DNA of 47,441 bases from a virus, in IMG/VR virus record IMGVR_UViG_3300025889_000193, positions 1 through 47,441 of that record, one strand, 5' to 3'. The notes under the pieces were generated by a model, which was not told the origin of the DNA, did no database searches, and saw only the letters and a list, made by a program, of their open reading frames with translations. The position numbers and the translations under genes were made by a program. Numbering within the stretch: the stretch's first letter is position 1; each line of letters starts with the position of its first letter. Positions 17,596-30,100 of this stretch are shown here, one piece after another.

Positions 17596-18069
17596 ATGAG
17601 TTTTAAACTTAGCAGACGTAGCCTTGATAGGCTTGAGGGAATTGATGATCGGCTACAAGCCGTAGTCAAGATGGCGATAACCATGACCAAGACAGACTTT
17701 GGTGTGGTGCAGGGCATGAGAACTCTTGAACAGCAGAAAGAACTTGTTGACAAGGGTGCCAGTCAAACCATGAAGTCCAAGCACCTTGAGGGTAAAGCCT
17801 TCGATATCATGGCCTTTATAAATGGCAGGGCATCATGGGAACTCTCTGTCTATGATGATCTCGCTGACGCTATCAAAGAGTCGGCAACACAGCTTGGAGT
17901 TCCTATTTGCTGGGGCGCTGCTTGGGGCACACCTGACATGCCATACCCAATGGATATCCGCAAATGGGAAGGCACAATGGAAGAGGCAATGAACGCCTAC
18001 ATAGATTTAAGAAGGAGCCAAGGACGCAGGCCCTTCATTGATGGACCGCACTTTGAACTGATAGATTAG
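17596..18069 (+). CDS. M15-family peptidase endolysin
   Basis: 157 residues. It carries SKHLEGKAFD (His63, Asp70) and a C-terminal GPHFELID (His152), the zinc ligands of M15 D-Ala-D-Ala/L-alanyl-D-glutamate peptidases such as the T5 endolysin. It cleaves cross-linking peptides in peptidoglycan. The ATG at 17596 follows AGAGGA and lies just after the holin stop. Longer reading upstream overlaps the holin and is not supported. No signal peptide is seen, so export needs the holin. A palindrome copy begins at its stop codon (18069). Confidence 0.85.
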   Translation: MSFKLSRRSLDRLEGIDDRLQAVVKMAITMTKTDFGVVQGMRTLEQQKELVDKGASQTMKSKHLEGKAFDIMAFINGRASWELSVYDDLADAIKESATQLGVPICWGAAWGTPDMPYPMDIRKWEGTMEEAMNAYIDLRRSQGRRPFIDGPHFELID

Positions 18070-18080
18070 TTCAATTGAAC
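18069..18080. promoter_or_regulatory. Palindrome site 4 (GTTCAATTGAAC)
   Basis: Exact, fully symmetric including its centre, TTTT after. Lies between the endolysin gene and the internal virion genes. Confidence 0.65.
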
Positions 18081-18126
18081 TTTTACGATGTAGATGTTAT
18101 GATCTACAAAACTTTGAGGTAAACAG

Positions 18127-19653
18127 ATGGCTCTACCCTTACTCTTAGGATTTGGATTACCTGCTCTTGCTGGCTCTGGTATGCTTGGTGCTGGTGCAGC
18201 CGCAACTTTTCTGGGTGGACTTAGCGCACCTACATTAGCTGGCATAGGTGCGGGTCTGGGATCATTCCTTGAGACAGGAGATGTAGGTAAGGGAATCCAA
18301 ACTGGATTGATAGCTGGCTTAGGCGGTAAGGCTATGGGGGCACTCACTGGTGGTGGCAACGCAGCTTTATCTGGAGCAATCGGTGGCACAGAGGGCGCGG
18401 CTCAAGCTGCCATCAAGGCATCAGCAGTAGAGGGCGGTAAAAACGCATTCCTACAGAGCGTAACAAATAAAAGTTTACAAGGTGGGTTAGCTGGCGCGGT
18501 GCTTCCCGGTGTGGGCACTGCCGCATTGGTTGGTAGCGCAATGAATCCACCCACTATGAAAATGCCAGAGAAGAAAACTTACGACATTCCGCCGCCTATG
18601 CCTCGCATTAGATCTTATCAGTCCAAGAAAAATCCAGACAGCACGGCTGAAGAAACTATGATCAGTTACAGTCCACCTATGGCACAGCCTGAAGCTGAAG
18701 AGGATCTTCCCTTCACTAATTATGCAAGTAACTACAGGCCCCCTGCTGGTATGTATGGCAATATGTTTTCTGAAGGTGGTGAGGTAAAGAAGATGCGTGG
18801 CGGTGGGATATTGGGTCTTGGTCATGCTGGTCAGCTTTTCCCACAAAATCAGTATGGACATCCAGCGTTTAATCCATTAGCTAATGCGCTTACACAGGGC
18901 ATTAACTCAACTACTGGCGAAAAGGTTAAGCCATTTATCCAAGAAGTTGAGACGATGGCTAAGAATAGATTTGGTCCAAATGTATTCCAACAGCGGCAGT
19001 TTTTGGGCATATCGGATTCAATTTTCCCAACACCCCAACTGCCATTATATGACACCAATTTTGGACCACAGCCCATAGATCCTTTTGCTAGACCAATGCG
19101 GCCTGACTCCAACAACGGGTTTGATATGTTGCCTAACCTTAACCGCATTCCTGAAGATCTATTCGCGCGTGTAGACCTTCAGGGTGGTATGCCCGCAACC
19201 TTACAAGGGTTTGCAGAGGGTGGTGAGGTGGAAGCACCAGAAGACATGAATGAAAAGGATGTGATCGTTGAGGCTGTTAAGGCAATCAAAGGATTGTCTG
19301 ACGCACCAGAGGTTGCACTTGGCATATTCCTTAGTGAGTACGGCGAGGAAGCACTAAGAGATCTAGTTGAGAAGGTACAGTCAGGTGCATTGGATGACAC
19401 CATTGAACGCTTTGCTAATGGTGACAAAGGAATGGTTGAGGGCATGGGTGATGGGTCTGGTGAAGATGACATGATCCCTGCTACAATGGACGGTGAGCAA
19501 GATGTTCTTCTCACTGAGGGGGAGTTCGTCATGAGACAGCCTACAACTAAGGCTATTCAAGATGAATTTGGCAGTGAGTTTTTAGACATCATCAATCAGT
19601 CTGAGGACAAAGCTCCAGAAAAAATAAGGGAGATGGTGGGGGTTGAGAGTTAG
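18127..19653 (+). CDS. Putative internal/ejected virion protein with GEFVM motif
   Basis: 508 residues. The first 140 are Gly/Ala/Leu-rich and hydrophobic, suited to membrane contact. FSEGGEVKKMRGGG and FAEGGEVEAPED recur in the middle. The C-terminus contains GSGEDDMIPATMDGEQDVLL followed by EGEFVM, a motif I know from marine podovirus virion proteins that often belong to the ejected core. Together with the three large genes downstream it forms the likely internal-core module. Its transcription may be governed by the palindrome at 18069-18080, 46 bases upstream. Confidence 0.6.
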   Translation: MALPLLLGFGLPALAGSGMLGAGAAATFLGGLSAPTLAGIGAGLGSFLETGDVGKGIQTGLIAGLGGKAMGALTGGGNAALSGAIGGTEGAAQAAIKASAVEGGKNAFLQSVTNKSLQGGLAGAVLPGVGTAALVGSAMNPPTMKMPEKKTYDIPPPMPRIRSYQSKKNPDSTAEETMISYSPPMAQPEAEEDLPFTNYASNYRPPAGMYGNMFSEGGEVKKMRGGGILGLGHAGQLFPQNQYGHPAFNPLANALTQGINSTTGEKVKPFIQEVETMAKNRFGPNVFQQRQFLGISDSIFPTPQLPLYDTNFGPQPIDPFARPMRPDSNNGFDMLPNLNRIPEDLFARVDLQGGMPATLQGFAEGGEVEAPEDMNEKDVIVEAVKAIKGLSDAPEVALGIFLSEYGEEALRDLVEKVQSGALDDTIERFANGDKGMVEGMGDGSGEDDMIPATMDGEQDVLLTEGEFVMRQPTTKAIQDEFGSEFLDIINQSEDKAPEKIREMVGVES

Positions 19654-20059
19654 CACAGTTCCTAAAGAAGCTGTAAAGCATGTTTGGAAGGATGTTGAAG
19701 AGTTACTAAGGAAGAGCGTTGAGGATACATCTAGGGGGAAGATAAACATCTTAGATGTTTTAGATGGAATCCTTAGAGACATATACGTTCTTTGGGTAGT
19801 TCTTGATGAAGAGGATAATATGGTGGCTGCGATAACAACAAGGATAGCAACATACCCAAGACGCAGGGCTATGGTTCTTGATTTTGTTGGTGGCACTAAG
19901 CTACATAAGTGGAAAGACACTGTTATTGAAACGATAGGTCGGTTCGCAAAAGAAAATGACTGCCAACATCTTGAAGGTTACGGCAGAAAAGGTTGGGAAA
20001 GAGCTTTACGGGGGAACGGCTTTTATTCAGAGTATATAGCATACCGCATGGAGTTATAG
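19643..20059 (+). CDS. GNAT-like protein of the virion cluster (TTG start)
   Basis: 138 residues, TTG start overlapping the previous stop. LWVVLDEEDNMVAAITTRI and a C-terminal GYGRKGWERALRGNGF resemble a GNAT acetyltransferase fold that recurs beside internal virion genes in marine phages. The acetyl-CoA loop is not classical, so it may be degenerate or have another role. Substrate unknown; a neighbouring virion protein is possible. Confidence 0.55.
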   Translation: MRVSTVPKEAVKHVWKDVEELLRKSVEDTSRGKINILDVLDGILRDIYVLWVVLDEEDNMVAAITTRIATYPRRRAMVLDFVGGTKLHKWKDTVIETIGRFAKENDCQHLEGYGRKGWERALRGNGFYSEYIAYRMEL

Positions 20060-20060
20060 G

Positions 20061-21485
20061 ATGGGCAAGGGATCACAGCAGGCACCCGCTGGCGGCACCA
20101 CAAGAACAGTAAGTCTGCCAGATTATGCAGACCCGTACTTTCGTAGACTTCTGAAGGGATCTGAAGAAGCCACACAGCCATTCTATCCTGATGATCCTGC
20201 TTATGGGGATCTTGCGGGTGAATCCACATATGTGCCGTATGGTGGTGAGCGTATTGCGGGATCATCAAACTATGGTGATATTAATACATCTCGCGCAATG
20301 GTTCGTGGTATTGCTGAAAGCCCCATTGGTGGACTTGGAGAGGCAGCGGGGTTACAGCGCAGAGGTATCGCTGGACTTGAGGGCTTAGCAAACTACAACA
20401 CAGCAGCATTTGACCCATACACAGGCTTCCAAGCTGGTCGTGCTGACCCGTATAGTGGCTTTCAAGCTGGCAGCGCAGATCCTTTTGCTGGGTTCAACGA
20501 GTCACAATTCCAAGCGCAGAGGGCTAGTGAGTTTGGATTTGATCCAGCCCGTCAGTTCACAGGCGCAGAGGTTCAGCAGTACATGGACCCATACATGCAG
20601 AATGTGGTGGATGTTCAAAAGCGAGAGGCTCGTGAGGATTTTGGCAGAAGTCAAGCTGCAAGGGACGCAGGAGCAGTAACCGCAGGGGCCTTTGGTGGAT
20701 CGCGTCAGGCTGTGCAGCAAGGCATGGCAGAAGAAGGTTTGCGAGAGCAGCTTGGTGATATCCAAGCGGCTGGAAGTCAGGCCGCATTCCAGCAAGCAAT
20801 GAAGGCATTTGAGTCCGATAGGGCAGCACAGATGGATGTTGACGCTCGCCGCGCAGCAGAGGCTGCTAGAGTTCAAGGCATTGATATCGGAGAGGTCGCC
20901 CGTACAGAAGCGTCTAGTGCGGCAGAGGCAGCAAGAACACAGCAATCCAGAGCGGCAGAGCTTGCAAGGACGCAGGGTATTAGCCTTGATGAGGCAGCAC
21001 GGGTACAATCAGCAGAGGCTGCGGAACTTGCTCGCACACAAGGCATTAGCTTGGACGAAGCAGCTAGAATACAGAACGCAGAAGCGGCTGAGAGAGCGCG
21101 GGTACAGTCTGCTAGAGAAGCGTCAAGACAGTTTGGTGCAGGTCAGGGGCTGGCTGCGTATCAGGCTGCTCTGGGGGCTGGTAGAGGGCTTGTAGACTAC
21201 GGTGAGAGAGCAAGGGCAGCAGACATACAGGGTGCCCAGCTACTTGAGACTGTTGGTCGTGACATTAGGGGCGAAGATCAGGCAAGACTTGACCTTGCGT
21301 ATCAGGATTTCTTGCGTCAGCAAGACTACCCAATGCGTCAATATGAAAGGTTTGCTGGTTTGCTTAGCGGTGTGCCTGTACAACCTGATATCAGTACAGC
21401 CACCTATCAAGCATATAATCCAATACAGCAAGCCTTGGGGGCGGGTATATCTGGATTGGGCCTGTATAGAGGATTAACAGGATGA
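20061..21485 (+). CDS. Ala/Gln-rich repeat virion protein, putative internal core
   Basis: 474 residues. N-terminal PDYADPYFRRLLKGSEE, then short repeats (YTGFQAGRADPYSGFQAGSA) near 120, then a long helical Ala/Arg/Gln-rich region (residues 250-360) with 20-residue repeats containing ELARTQGISLDEAARVQ. Likely coiled coil. The C-terminus (YNPIQQALGAGISGLGLYRG) is typical of core proteins. Its stop overlaps the next ATG (ATGA). Comparable in place to T7/P22 ejection proteins, though not detectably related. Confidence 0.6.
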   Translation: MGKGSQQAPAGGTTRTVSLPDYADPYFRRLLKGSEEATQPFYPDDPAYGDLAGESTYVPYGGERIAGSSNYGDINTSRAMVRGIAESPIGGLGEAAGLQRRGIAGLEGLANYNTAAFDPYTGFQAGRADPYSGFQAGSADPFAGFNESQFQAQRASEFGFDPARQFTGAEVQQYMDPYMQNVVDVQKREAREDFGRSQAARDAGAVTAGAFGGSRQAVQQGMAEEGLREQLGDIQAAGSQAAFQQAMKAFESDRAAQMDVDARRAAEAARVQGIDIGEVARTEASSAAEAARTQQSRAAELARTQGISLDEAARVQSAEAAELARTQGISLDEAARIQNAEAAERARVQSAREASRQFGAGQGLAAYQAALGAGRGLVDYGERARAADIQGAQLLETVGRDIRGEDQARLDLAYQDFLRQQDYPMRQYERFAGLLSGVPVQPDISTATYQAYNPIQQALGAGISGLGLYRGLTG

Positions 21486-24142
21486 ACATCTTAGAGCAAA
21501 CTGAAGCCCTTAAAGACCTACCTGATCAGGCTCTAGTAAAAGAAATGCAAATGCCCACAGGGATGGCCCCGCCTGTGTTTATCACAGCGGAGTTGAAGCG
21601 GCGTCAGCGTATGCGTGATGACTTCAAGCGCAGAGAGGCACAAGATATGCCCACTGTAGCTGAAGAAGTAGTGATGGCTGCGGGTATGCCACAAGGTGGT
21701 ATTGCTGATGCTGCCAAAGCTATGGCTCCAAAAAGTTCTATTGCACAAAACACTGGCATGAATGAGATGATGCCAGCGGCAGCGACACGGGCACCACAGC
21801 GCATGGCTGAAGGTGGTATCGTGCGTATGGCTAAGGGTGGTCGCACTCAAGTGGAGTACAATGGAAGAGGCTACTTTGTATTTGCTGATGGTGATGTACA
21901 AGATGCCCTTGGCAGGCCTGTCAGTGATGAGGTTGCTGAGGCAGTCAAGGCTTCTTTAGAAACACCACCAAAAGTTGAAGATGAATCTGCCGCACCTTTA
22001 GGATCAGAAGTGTTACAAGAAGCCGCTCCAGAGCGTCCAACTCTTGATTCCACGTTGAGTTCAGATAGGCCGTTTAGCCCTGCGTCAATGGAGGTTACAG
22101 ACACTCGCCCAGCAGTACCGCCTAGTCTTGGCATGGGTGGGGAGAGACCTGCTACACTTACAGACTCAACTCAGACAGCAATTAATCAGCAGCAAGCGTT
22201 GATAGACGCAATGAGTCCTGAATTTGATACGTTTGGTGGGGATGCTTTGGCAAGAGCAGAGCAGAGATCTAATTTATCTGGGCCAAGTATTAGTGAAGTA
22301 AGCCCAACTGTTGATCTTGATTTAACAACAGACCAACGTATCTCCCAAGAAGACATGGCGATGGCAGTGCCTGTACCACAAGGTCAGCCCCGCAACTTTA
22401 CACAACTTCTATCTGATATTGAAAATCCTGTAGAAAGAGGAAAGGCAATACTTGCACAGTCTCAGGGCGATCAGGCGCAACCATATGAAGGTGGGCAGTA
22501 CACAAACGCAGACGCAATAAGAAACTATAACGAGCGAATGCTTGGAAAGGTAAGGACTCCACAGGATATGGCTGAAGAGCGGCTGCTCTTTAGCAATATG
22601 AATCTTCCACCGGAATCAGTATTTGCTGAATATGCTGGAGTAGATAATCCTGAAACTGAATTTAGAGGCTACCGTGGTGGCAAGGACTATATGGATGAGA
22701 GCGAAGATTTCTATGATGATATATCAAAGAACTTACTGCCACCCAAAACTCCAGATCAAATAGCAAGAGAAGATCTTGAGAAACAAAAAGGTCTGGACGC
22801 ATTCCTTAAAAGTCAAGAAATGAGGGGCGGTAGGCCGGGTGGATCTCTGCCTGTAGATGTTTTATCTCAGCCCGTTACTGATGACACTTACAGAATGCCT
22901 GATGTTACTGGACCAGAAACAACAGCAATTGGTTTCTTCCCAGATTTAGAACAAGCCCAAGCGGCAGATGAAGCTGCCCGTCAAAGAGGCATATCAGAGC
23001 TAGGCCTTAGCCCAGTAGTCAGTGGCGGCACAGAGTATTTGGTGAACGATGCTGGCAATATGTTTAAAGTTGCTGGTGGAAAGCTGGTTGGGGTTAGTGG
23101 CGGCGAGGCCATGCAAGCAATAGACGTTGCACAGAACCAAGGCGCAGACTTCACACAGTCTCCTGTAGGCACGATGCCAATTGGCACTAGAGGAGTGGAT
23201 CCAGATACTGGTCTTATAGACCCAGACAGTCCTTTTGTCCCAGCCTCTCTCGACATTGGTGGCCTTGAGACCCCAAGCATTGTTGGTGAAACACTTCAAG
23301 GAAGCGGCCTTGTCGATATTTTCAATAGGGATGTAGTTTCGTCAGATAGTCCAAATCAACCTCCCAAATTAACTCCAACAGGTTTTTCTCCAGACCCAGA
23401 GGCATTGCAGCTTGATGATTCTGTAGTCGATATGGCAGCGGCAACAGGCACACCGACTTTAGGCGGTGGTGATCCTGCATTGGAGCAAGGTATTGCATCA
23501 GCATTAGCTCCAGTTGTAACTGGTAGTGTCGTGCCCGCAAAAGATGTCGATGGCGGTGGCGGCGGCGGCGGTGGTGGCATTGTTCCCACTGGCGGTGCAG
23601 CTACAGGACTAGAAGCCCGTATTGCAAAGATGCTTTCAGACAGAGAAGCTGATAAGGATTCAGACAAGTGGATGGCACTTGCTCAAGCTGGTCTAGCATT
23701 GATGGCATCCAAGAACCCAACACTTGGCGGGGCCATAGGTGAAGCTGGTCTTGCTGGCGTAGGAGCATTGAAGAAGGCTAAGAGCCAATACGATGCGGAT
23801 ATCCTTGGCCTGATGGGCCTAGAAGAGAAGGCAAGAAGCTCACGCCTTTCTAGACAGGCAGCTTTAGCTAAAGCCAACAGACCAAAGGCAATGACAGGAA
23901 CAGAGAAAGCTGGTTACTTTGACAGAGCTTCTGAACTTGAAGATCAAATAGCGGAAATAGAAGCGCAGTTAGCATCAGGAAAGCAAGCAAATCCTGTCAC
24001 AGGATTAATGACAGATGATATGACAGACGAAGCAAAAGCTCTTTTGGAGCGTCGATTGATATCTAAAAAGAGTCAGATGAATAAGTTTTTAGGTATAGCC
24101 AACCCGCAGCTAGCTAACGTACAAACATTTAATCCGTCCTGA
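21482..24142 (+). CDS. Large virion protein, putative internal core
   Basis: 886 residues, mostly low-similarity and acidic. IVRMAKGGRTQVEYNGRGY occurs near 115, a poly-Gly run near 695, and a conserved helical segment near 730-800 (KWMALAQAGLALMASKNP, GEAGLAGVGALKKAKSQ) that I associate with marine podovirus core proteins. The C-terminus is coiled-coil-like. No enzyme motif. It is coupled to the previous gene and lies just upstream of the 2815-residue protein. Confidence 0.6.
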   Translation: MNILEQTEALKDLPDQALVKEMQMPTGMAPPVFITAELKRRQRMRDDFKRREAQDMPTVAEEVVMAAGMPQGGIADAAKAMAPKSSIAQNTGMNEMMPAAATRAPQRMAEGGIVRMAKGGRTQVEYNGRGYFVFADGDVQDALGRPVSDEVAEAVKASLETPPKVEDESAAPLGSEVLQEAAPERPTLDSTLSSDRPFSPASMEVTDTRPAVPPSLGMGGERPATLTDSTQTAINQQQALIDAMSPEFDTFGGDALARAEQRSNLSGPSISEVSPTVDLDLTTDQRISQEDMAMAVPVPQGQPRNFTQLLSDIENPVERGKAILAQSQGDQAQPYEGGQYTNADAIRNYNERMLGKVRTPQDMAEERLLFSNMNLPPESVFAEYAGVDNPETEFRGYRGGKDYMDESEDFYDDISKNLLPPKTPDQIAREDLEKQKGLDAFLKSQEMRGGRPGGSLPVDVLSQPVTDDTYRMPDVTGPETTAIGFFPDLEQAQAADEAARQRGISELGLSPVVSGGTEYLVNDAGNMFKVAGGKLVGVSGGEAMQAIDVAQNQGADFTQSPVGTMPIGTRGVDPDTGLIDPDSPFVPASLDIGGLETPSIVGETLQGSGLVDIFNRDVVSSDSPNQPPKLTPTGFSPDPEALQLDDSVVDMAAATGTPTLGGGDPALEQGIASALAPVVTGSVVPAKDVDGGGGGGGGGIVPTGGAATGLEARIAKMLSDREADKDSDKWMALAQAGLALMASKNPTLGGAIGEAGLAGVGALKKAKSQYDADILGLMGLEEKARSSRLSRQAALAKANRPKAMTGTEKAGYFDRASELEDQIAEIEAQLASGKQANPVTGLMTDDMTDEAKALLERRLISKKSQMNKFLGIANPQLANVQTFNPS

Positions 24143-24158
24143 TCAATGAGGAAATCCT

Positions 24159-27100
24159 ATGTCTGTAATATTTGTCAAAGATCCTCAGACAGGAATTGAC
24201 TACTCAGTAAATATCTCTGGAACAGAACCCACTGAGAATGAACAGCAACAGATAAACGACTTCCTTGTATCGAAGCGTAATCAAGCACCTGTTGCAGTTC
24301 AACCACCTGAGCCAGAAGAGGAAGATAAAACTGCCTTCATGAGGGGTCTTGAGAGAGAGCCTTATGAAAATCAACTTGCTCAAGGTAAAACAAAAGAGGT
24401 TCTTGCAGATACATTTGTTGGCAAAATGTTTGGCTTGGATTCTGAGGCAGCACAAGAGCAACAAAGAAATGCACTAGCAGAATTACAAAGACTTGAGGAT
24501 GAAGATCCATCTGTAAGGTATGATGATGTAAATGATCTATCATCAGCGGCAAGCTTTGCTGGTGAGGTTTTTGGCAGCGAGGCTAAGGATACAGCCATAC
24601 AAGTTGGAGCCACGGCAGTTGGTCTTCCATTTGGCCCAATCGGGGCAGGTATTACTAGGGCAGCGGGTGTTGGATACACAACAGTCAAGGCTCTGCCTCA
24701 GATGTTTGCTGAAGCAATTAATAAACAAGAGGAAGCTGGTATGGATACCAGCATTCTAAGAGCAACTGGAGCAACTGCTTTCAATGCAGCCTCTGAGTTC
24801 GCAATTGATTACTTTGTAGTTGGTAAGTTTATTAAGCCAAAGGATGCGGGCCGTGCCAAAAAACTTTTGATGGAAGGCGGGCAATCTGGTGGACTTGAGG
24901 GTCTTCAAGAAGTTTCTCAAAGCATAGTAAACAGGGCACAAGCTGGACAAGATTTGTTTAGTGAAGATGCCTTAAAGGAATACGAAGAAGCACTTGTTTC
25001 TGGAGCATTGGTGGGTGGAGCAATAGGTTCTGCTGCTGGCTTGGTATCTCCTACCGTTGATACTGATAAAGTTTCCAAGGAACTAGATGAAGACATCAAA
25101 AATCTGAAAGATGTGGCAAGAACAAGGCTTGCATATGGACTGGAGCAAACAGAGCAAGAGGTTAAAGAGGTTGATGAAATACTGTCAGCCCCTGAACCAC
25201 AGGTTCAGTTAGCATTACCCGCACCTACAGCCACCCCAGAAGATCAAGTTGTTAATCGTGCGGCTGATATCTTGCTTTCATCTATGCGTGTTGAGGGCGA
25301 GCTAAAGTTCCCCAAGGCTAGGATTGCCCTGCAAAAAGCTGGTCTCTCAGGTGAAACTCAGAAACAGACAGATAGCCTAATCAAGCAAGCGAGAGACTCC
25401 CTTACAACACAGGGTGTGATATCCAAAAGCCAACGTGCAAAGACTGATAGATATACGGTCACTCCACCCACGAAGATGGCAGAGAAAGTTCTGGATAATG
25501 TAAGACGTGACAGCGCAAATGTTGTGGTTAAGGCGAACAAAATTGCCAAGGATATACCGCAACTTGAGTTGGATTTAAGATACGCAACCCAGACAGGCAA
25601 AGACACAAGAGGCAATGCAGTAAAGGCTGAAGAAGTTCAGGCTGCTCTTGATAATAAAAAAGTTCAATTGAACAAATTAAACGCAAGGCTCGAATCGAAC
25701 CAACAGAAGTTAGTTACTTTGCCAGATGACTATAAAGTTCAAGCTTCTGAGAAAATCGAATCAGTACCCGGTAAAGTTACCCCTGAGCAATTAAAGGCAG
25801 AGATAGGCCCACAACTTCAGGCGGCTGAGAGGAGAGGTGAAGCCAGAACCATCTTCGATGGCCTTAGCAAAGAGCAAGTTGAGAAGAAGCCTGAGTATAC
25901 ACAGCGTGAAGAGGCTGTGATGAATAACCTTAGAGAACGTCTGGATAAGATGGGTCTCAAGCGTGTTGGCCTCAAGGGCCAGAAGGTTATTGGCAGTCAA
26001 GATAGCTTGGTCGAGGGTCAGTTCGATCCAATGAGCGAAGAGAAAGCAATCACCTTGGCTCTTGGTGTATACGATCCCTCACTGTCTGACGCTGACTACA
26101 CCAATAGCGTTGCTGAAGTATTAAATCATGAGGCAGTACACGCACTTGTGGACATGAATGTCTTCACACCCAAGGAAATAAACCTTCTAAAGAAAGCTGC
26201 CAAGAAAACAAAGTTTGTAAATACAGATGGGAAGAAGAGATCATACTCTTACTTAGATCGCGCTGGCAAGCTTAACGGTGAGCTTGTCGGTCAGAAGGGA
26301 GACAAGGGTAGGCTGTCTGCTGTTGAAGAGGAAGCGATTGCAGAGATGTATCGTGACTACAGTGCTGGCAGACTGAAAAATGTTGGAACATCTAGACCTC
26401 TGTTCAAGCGGATAGGTGATTTCTTTAGGTCCATAGTAGGGGCACATGTTGACAATGGCTTTAATAATGTTGGTTCTATATTCAGTGGGATTGGTGCTGG
26501 CAGTGTTGCTGATCGCGCTCCTGTAACCACAGTCACACAGACCCCGACATCACGCACAGAAGTAACCACTGCAAAGCAGTCAGCAATACCTATTGATGCG
26601 GTTGTTGAAGAGGATAGCGTTGCGCCTGAGAATATCAGGATGCCTATAAACACCAATGCCCCCAATGATCAGATACGGGCAGAGATAGAGAAGCTAACGA
26701 AAGAGAATGTGCCTCTTGTTAAGCGCCTTATCAAAAGGATTGATGAGAAGTTTGGCACCAAGTCAGGCGATAACATCAAAGACCTGTCAAAGGTAACTCA
26801 GAAGGCGAGCAGACCATCTATCTTGGCGAACAAGCCTTGGCATAACGCATCACATATCCGTGATTCTTACAGGTTCAAGACTGTTATTGATGACTTCAGA
26901 GATGTTCCAGCTATCTTTGATGAGCTTCTCAATGAAGGCATAAGCCTTGTTAAGATAGACACAAACAAATTGTTTGAGCCAAAGGAATGGGGATGGCGCA
27001 TCATTGCGTTTGATATCCGTATGCCAAATGGTCAGTTGGTTGAATGGTATCTGCCCCTAAAAGAGCTTGAGGTGGAGAAAAAGGCACGGGGCCACCTGAT

Positions 27101-30100
27101 ATTTGAGGAGTGGAGAAACAAAACTCAACAGGAACTACAGGATCAACAGACAGAATACTTTGCGTCTATCGCAAAGAGCTATCGCAACTATGATGCTGCT
27201 TTCCAAGCTGCCCTAGATCGGACAGGTATCTCCCGTCAGGAAGCTGAGTCTTCTTGGAGAAGCGCAGAGAGTTCCATGCTGGAAGCTGCGCGGAATGCCC
27301 GTAGATCATCTGCGGTTGGTATCTCTTCTCCAACCAAAGTGCCCACTGGCTTGATGGATCCATCCAGTGTTCGCACTGATGATGTACCGTCTGATTTAAA
27401 TATTACTGCACGGGAAGTTCCGTCTTCCACTAGAGCAAAAGCTTCTTCTGCCATTGACATAACTCCTTCTACTGAGACATCTATCATATCAGATCAGATA
27501 GAGTCAACCTTTGGTGACATAGACACTGAGGCTCTTGGCATTAAGAGATCAATGGTGCCACTGACACCAGCCCAACGTGATGCGAGTATACTTGATTACC
27601 TTAATCCAAAAACAGGACAGCCTCAATTTAAAAAGAAAGAAGGCTCAGAGACATTAGTTAGCTTTGCTGAGAAACTTCTTGGCCTGCGTAACGTGCCGCC
27701 TTTGGACATAATAAATTCAGAGCGTGACAAGCAAGACGCAGCAAGGATCATGGCGGCTGAAGCTGAGGCAGCATTGATATCTGGCAGTGATGCCCTTGGC
27801 TGGTATGACTCCACACTCAAGCTGGCTAAGCGTATTTTATTTCCTGTATATCCAGAGGTCTCACCGGAGAGGCCTGACGGTTCTCCAAACTCTGAGTATG
27901 ATCCAGCAGCAGAACACGCCTTTGATTTTGCAACTGCCATCACGTCAAACGGTTTGTCAGTTATAGACAACTACAGGTTTGCATCTGAGCAGTATGACGC
28001 TTGGAAGGCTAGCGATGATGGCACCTTCCCCGTTAAAGGATCAGGCGCTCAAGGTGGGTCTATGCTATCTGCCTTTGAGTTCTGGAATACACTGAGCCGT
28101 AAGGGCATGTCATCAAATGACATTGAGGCTTTGCTAACCATGCAGATGCCAAAGAAAGACCTTAACACAACAATGCTCAATGTTCTTGGGGCTAATAGAG
28201 TTAAAGATTTGCCCAAAGAGTTCCAAGCAAGTGGGGCTGAAGAGGCAGATACAATGGTGTCTGTGGCTTATATACTAGGTCCAAAGATTGGCAACGGCTT
28301 CTACCAAAACCTTAGAGGTAATTACGATCCTCTAACCATGGACAGGTGGTGGATGCGCTTTGCCAACCGCATCACTGGTAACCCCACAGTAAAATATGCA
28401 GACGAGCTGATAGAGCAGAACCTTGATAAAGTTTGGAACTTTATTACTGAAGTAGACCAGCCCCTGACAGACATGGATAGAAACATTCTGTTTGAAGCTC
28501 AAAGAAAACTGAACATATCCACAATGGATAAGACAGACATACCTCTGATAGCTCCTGTGATTGGTAAGATCTGGAATAAAGATTATTACACCAAGGCATA
28601 CAAAGATACTGTTGAGGATTTACTTACATCTGGACAGTATGAGTTCAGTCTTAACAAGAGTAAAACTCCTGTTGGTCGGGATGCTGCAACAGTAAAGGAG
28701 CTTGCTGCTGCATCACGTCCATCAAAGACAGACTTCCTGCGAGCCACTGAAACATATCAGAAGAAGCTGATCCCAACACTACAAGAAGATCCTCGCAGCG
28801 CACAGGACAGAACTGCAATGCGTGAGGTTGCCAATCGTGCAAGGCAGATCCTCAAGGATGAAGCTGGTGTTGATATAACTAATGCTGACTTCCAAGCCCT
28901 TATGTGGTATGCTGAGAAGCGTTTGTTTGAAGCTGGTGGTGTTCGTAAAGGCCGTGGCGATGACAACGATTACGCTGACGGTGCCCTGAACATCCTGAAA
29001 AACAAAGGTATAGGCGATGACAAAATCAAAAATTCACTCCCCGCAGCAGAGCGAGGAAGACTCGCTGGTGTCATCTCTCAACGAGAAGGAGATGGATCAG
29101 GTAGCGGAAGCGTTGATGCAGTTAAGCCAACGATTGCAGAGGGAGACTTCTTCGCCCCTAGAAAACTAGCACTAGAGGCAGCGCCATTCATCACAGAGGC
29201 AGACGTAGATCTGTCAACGATGGAAGGTGTAGAAAGTTCAAATGAACTTCCACCACAAAAGCTTTCTCAAATACCCATTGATCCATACAAAGCAATCAGA
29301 ACTCCAGTCAAACCAACTGGCACTCTGACTGACATTATATATGGCGGTATACAGGAGACTGATGGTGAGGTTATCCCTGTCCTTCTTACTGAAGGAAGCA
29401 ATGACCAGTTTGATAACGGTGGTGGCCTCTATCACATACAGCAAAGACTGCACGACAAGGAGCTTGTAGAGAACTCAGGGTACAAGCGAGTAGAGAAAGC
29501 CATCTACGACACACTGCACAGATGGAAGAGCCAAGGCTATCAGGACGGTGAGAGCGTTGTAGCGTACCCGTCAGGAGGCAACTTGGTTTTAGAGTGGTTC
29601 GATAACCGTATGGCTAAAAGCCCACCCCTGCGCCTTGTCCTTGAGCGTGGCAAGCGTAACAGCGGAAAGGGTCCGTATTACGTTAAGACATTCTTCCCAG
29701 TTATGGACAAGAAGGATCGCAAGAAGATCCGCAACAGCCAGATCAAACTGAGCGCACTGAACACTGTAAGCGGCACGGGTCTCGACGCGATGCAAGCGGA
29801 TCGTGTGACACGCTACACTGATATCGCTGACTGGCTTGGAAAAGCTCTGCGCTTGGTGCCCTTCACTGACAAGACAAAGGCACAGAAGAGAGCGGATCTA
29901 TTTATTCAAAAGGCACAGGACAGCTTCATTCCTGTTGGCAGAATGATCAAAGAACTGAAGGAAATAAATCCTCAGTACAAGATCGCTGACAGCATGGACC
30001 CGTATCTCAAACAGCAACTGAGTGAAGGTATTGCTGGCAGTAAGATTACTGAGCGCAAGGAAACAATTTACAAAGCTGCCACTGATGCTGTCAAAAATAT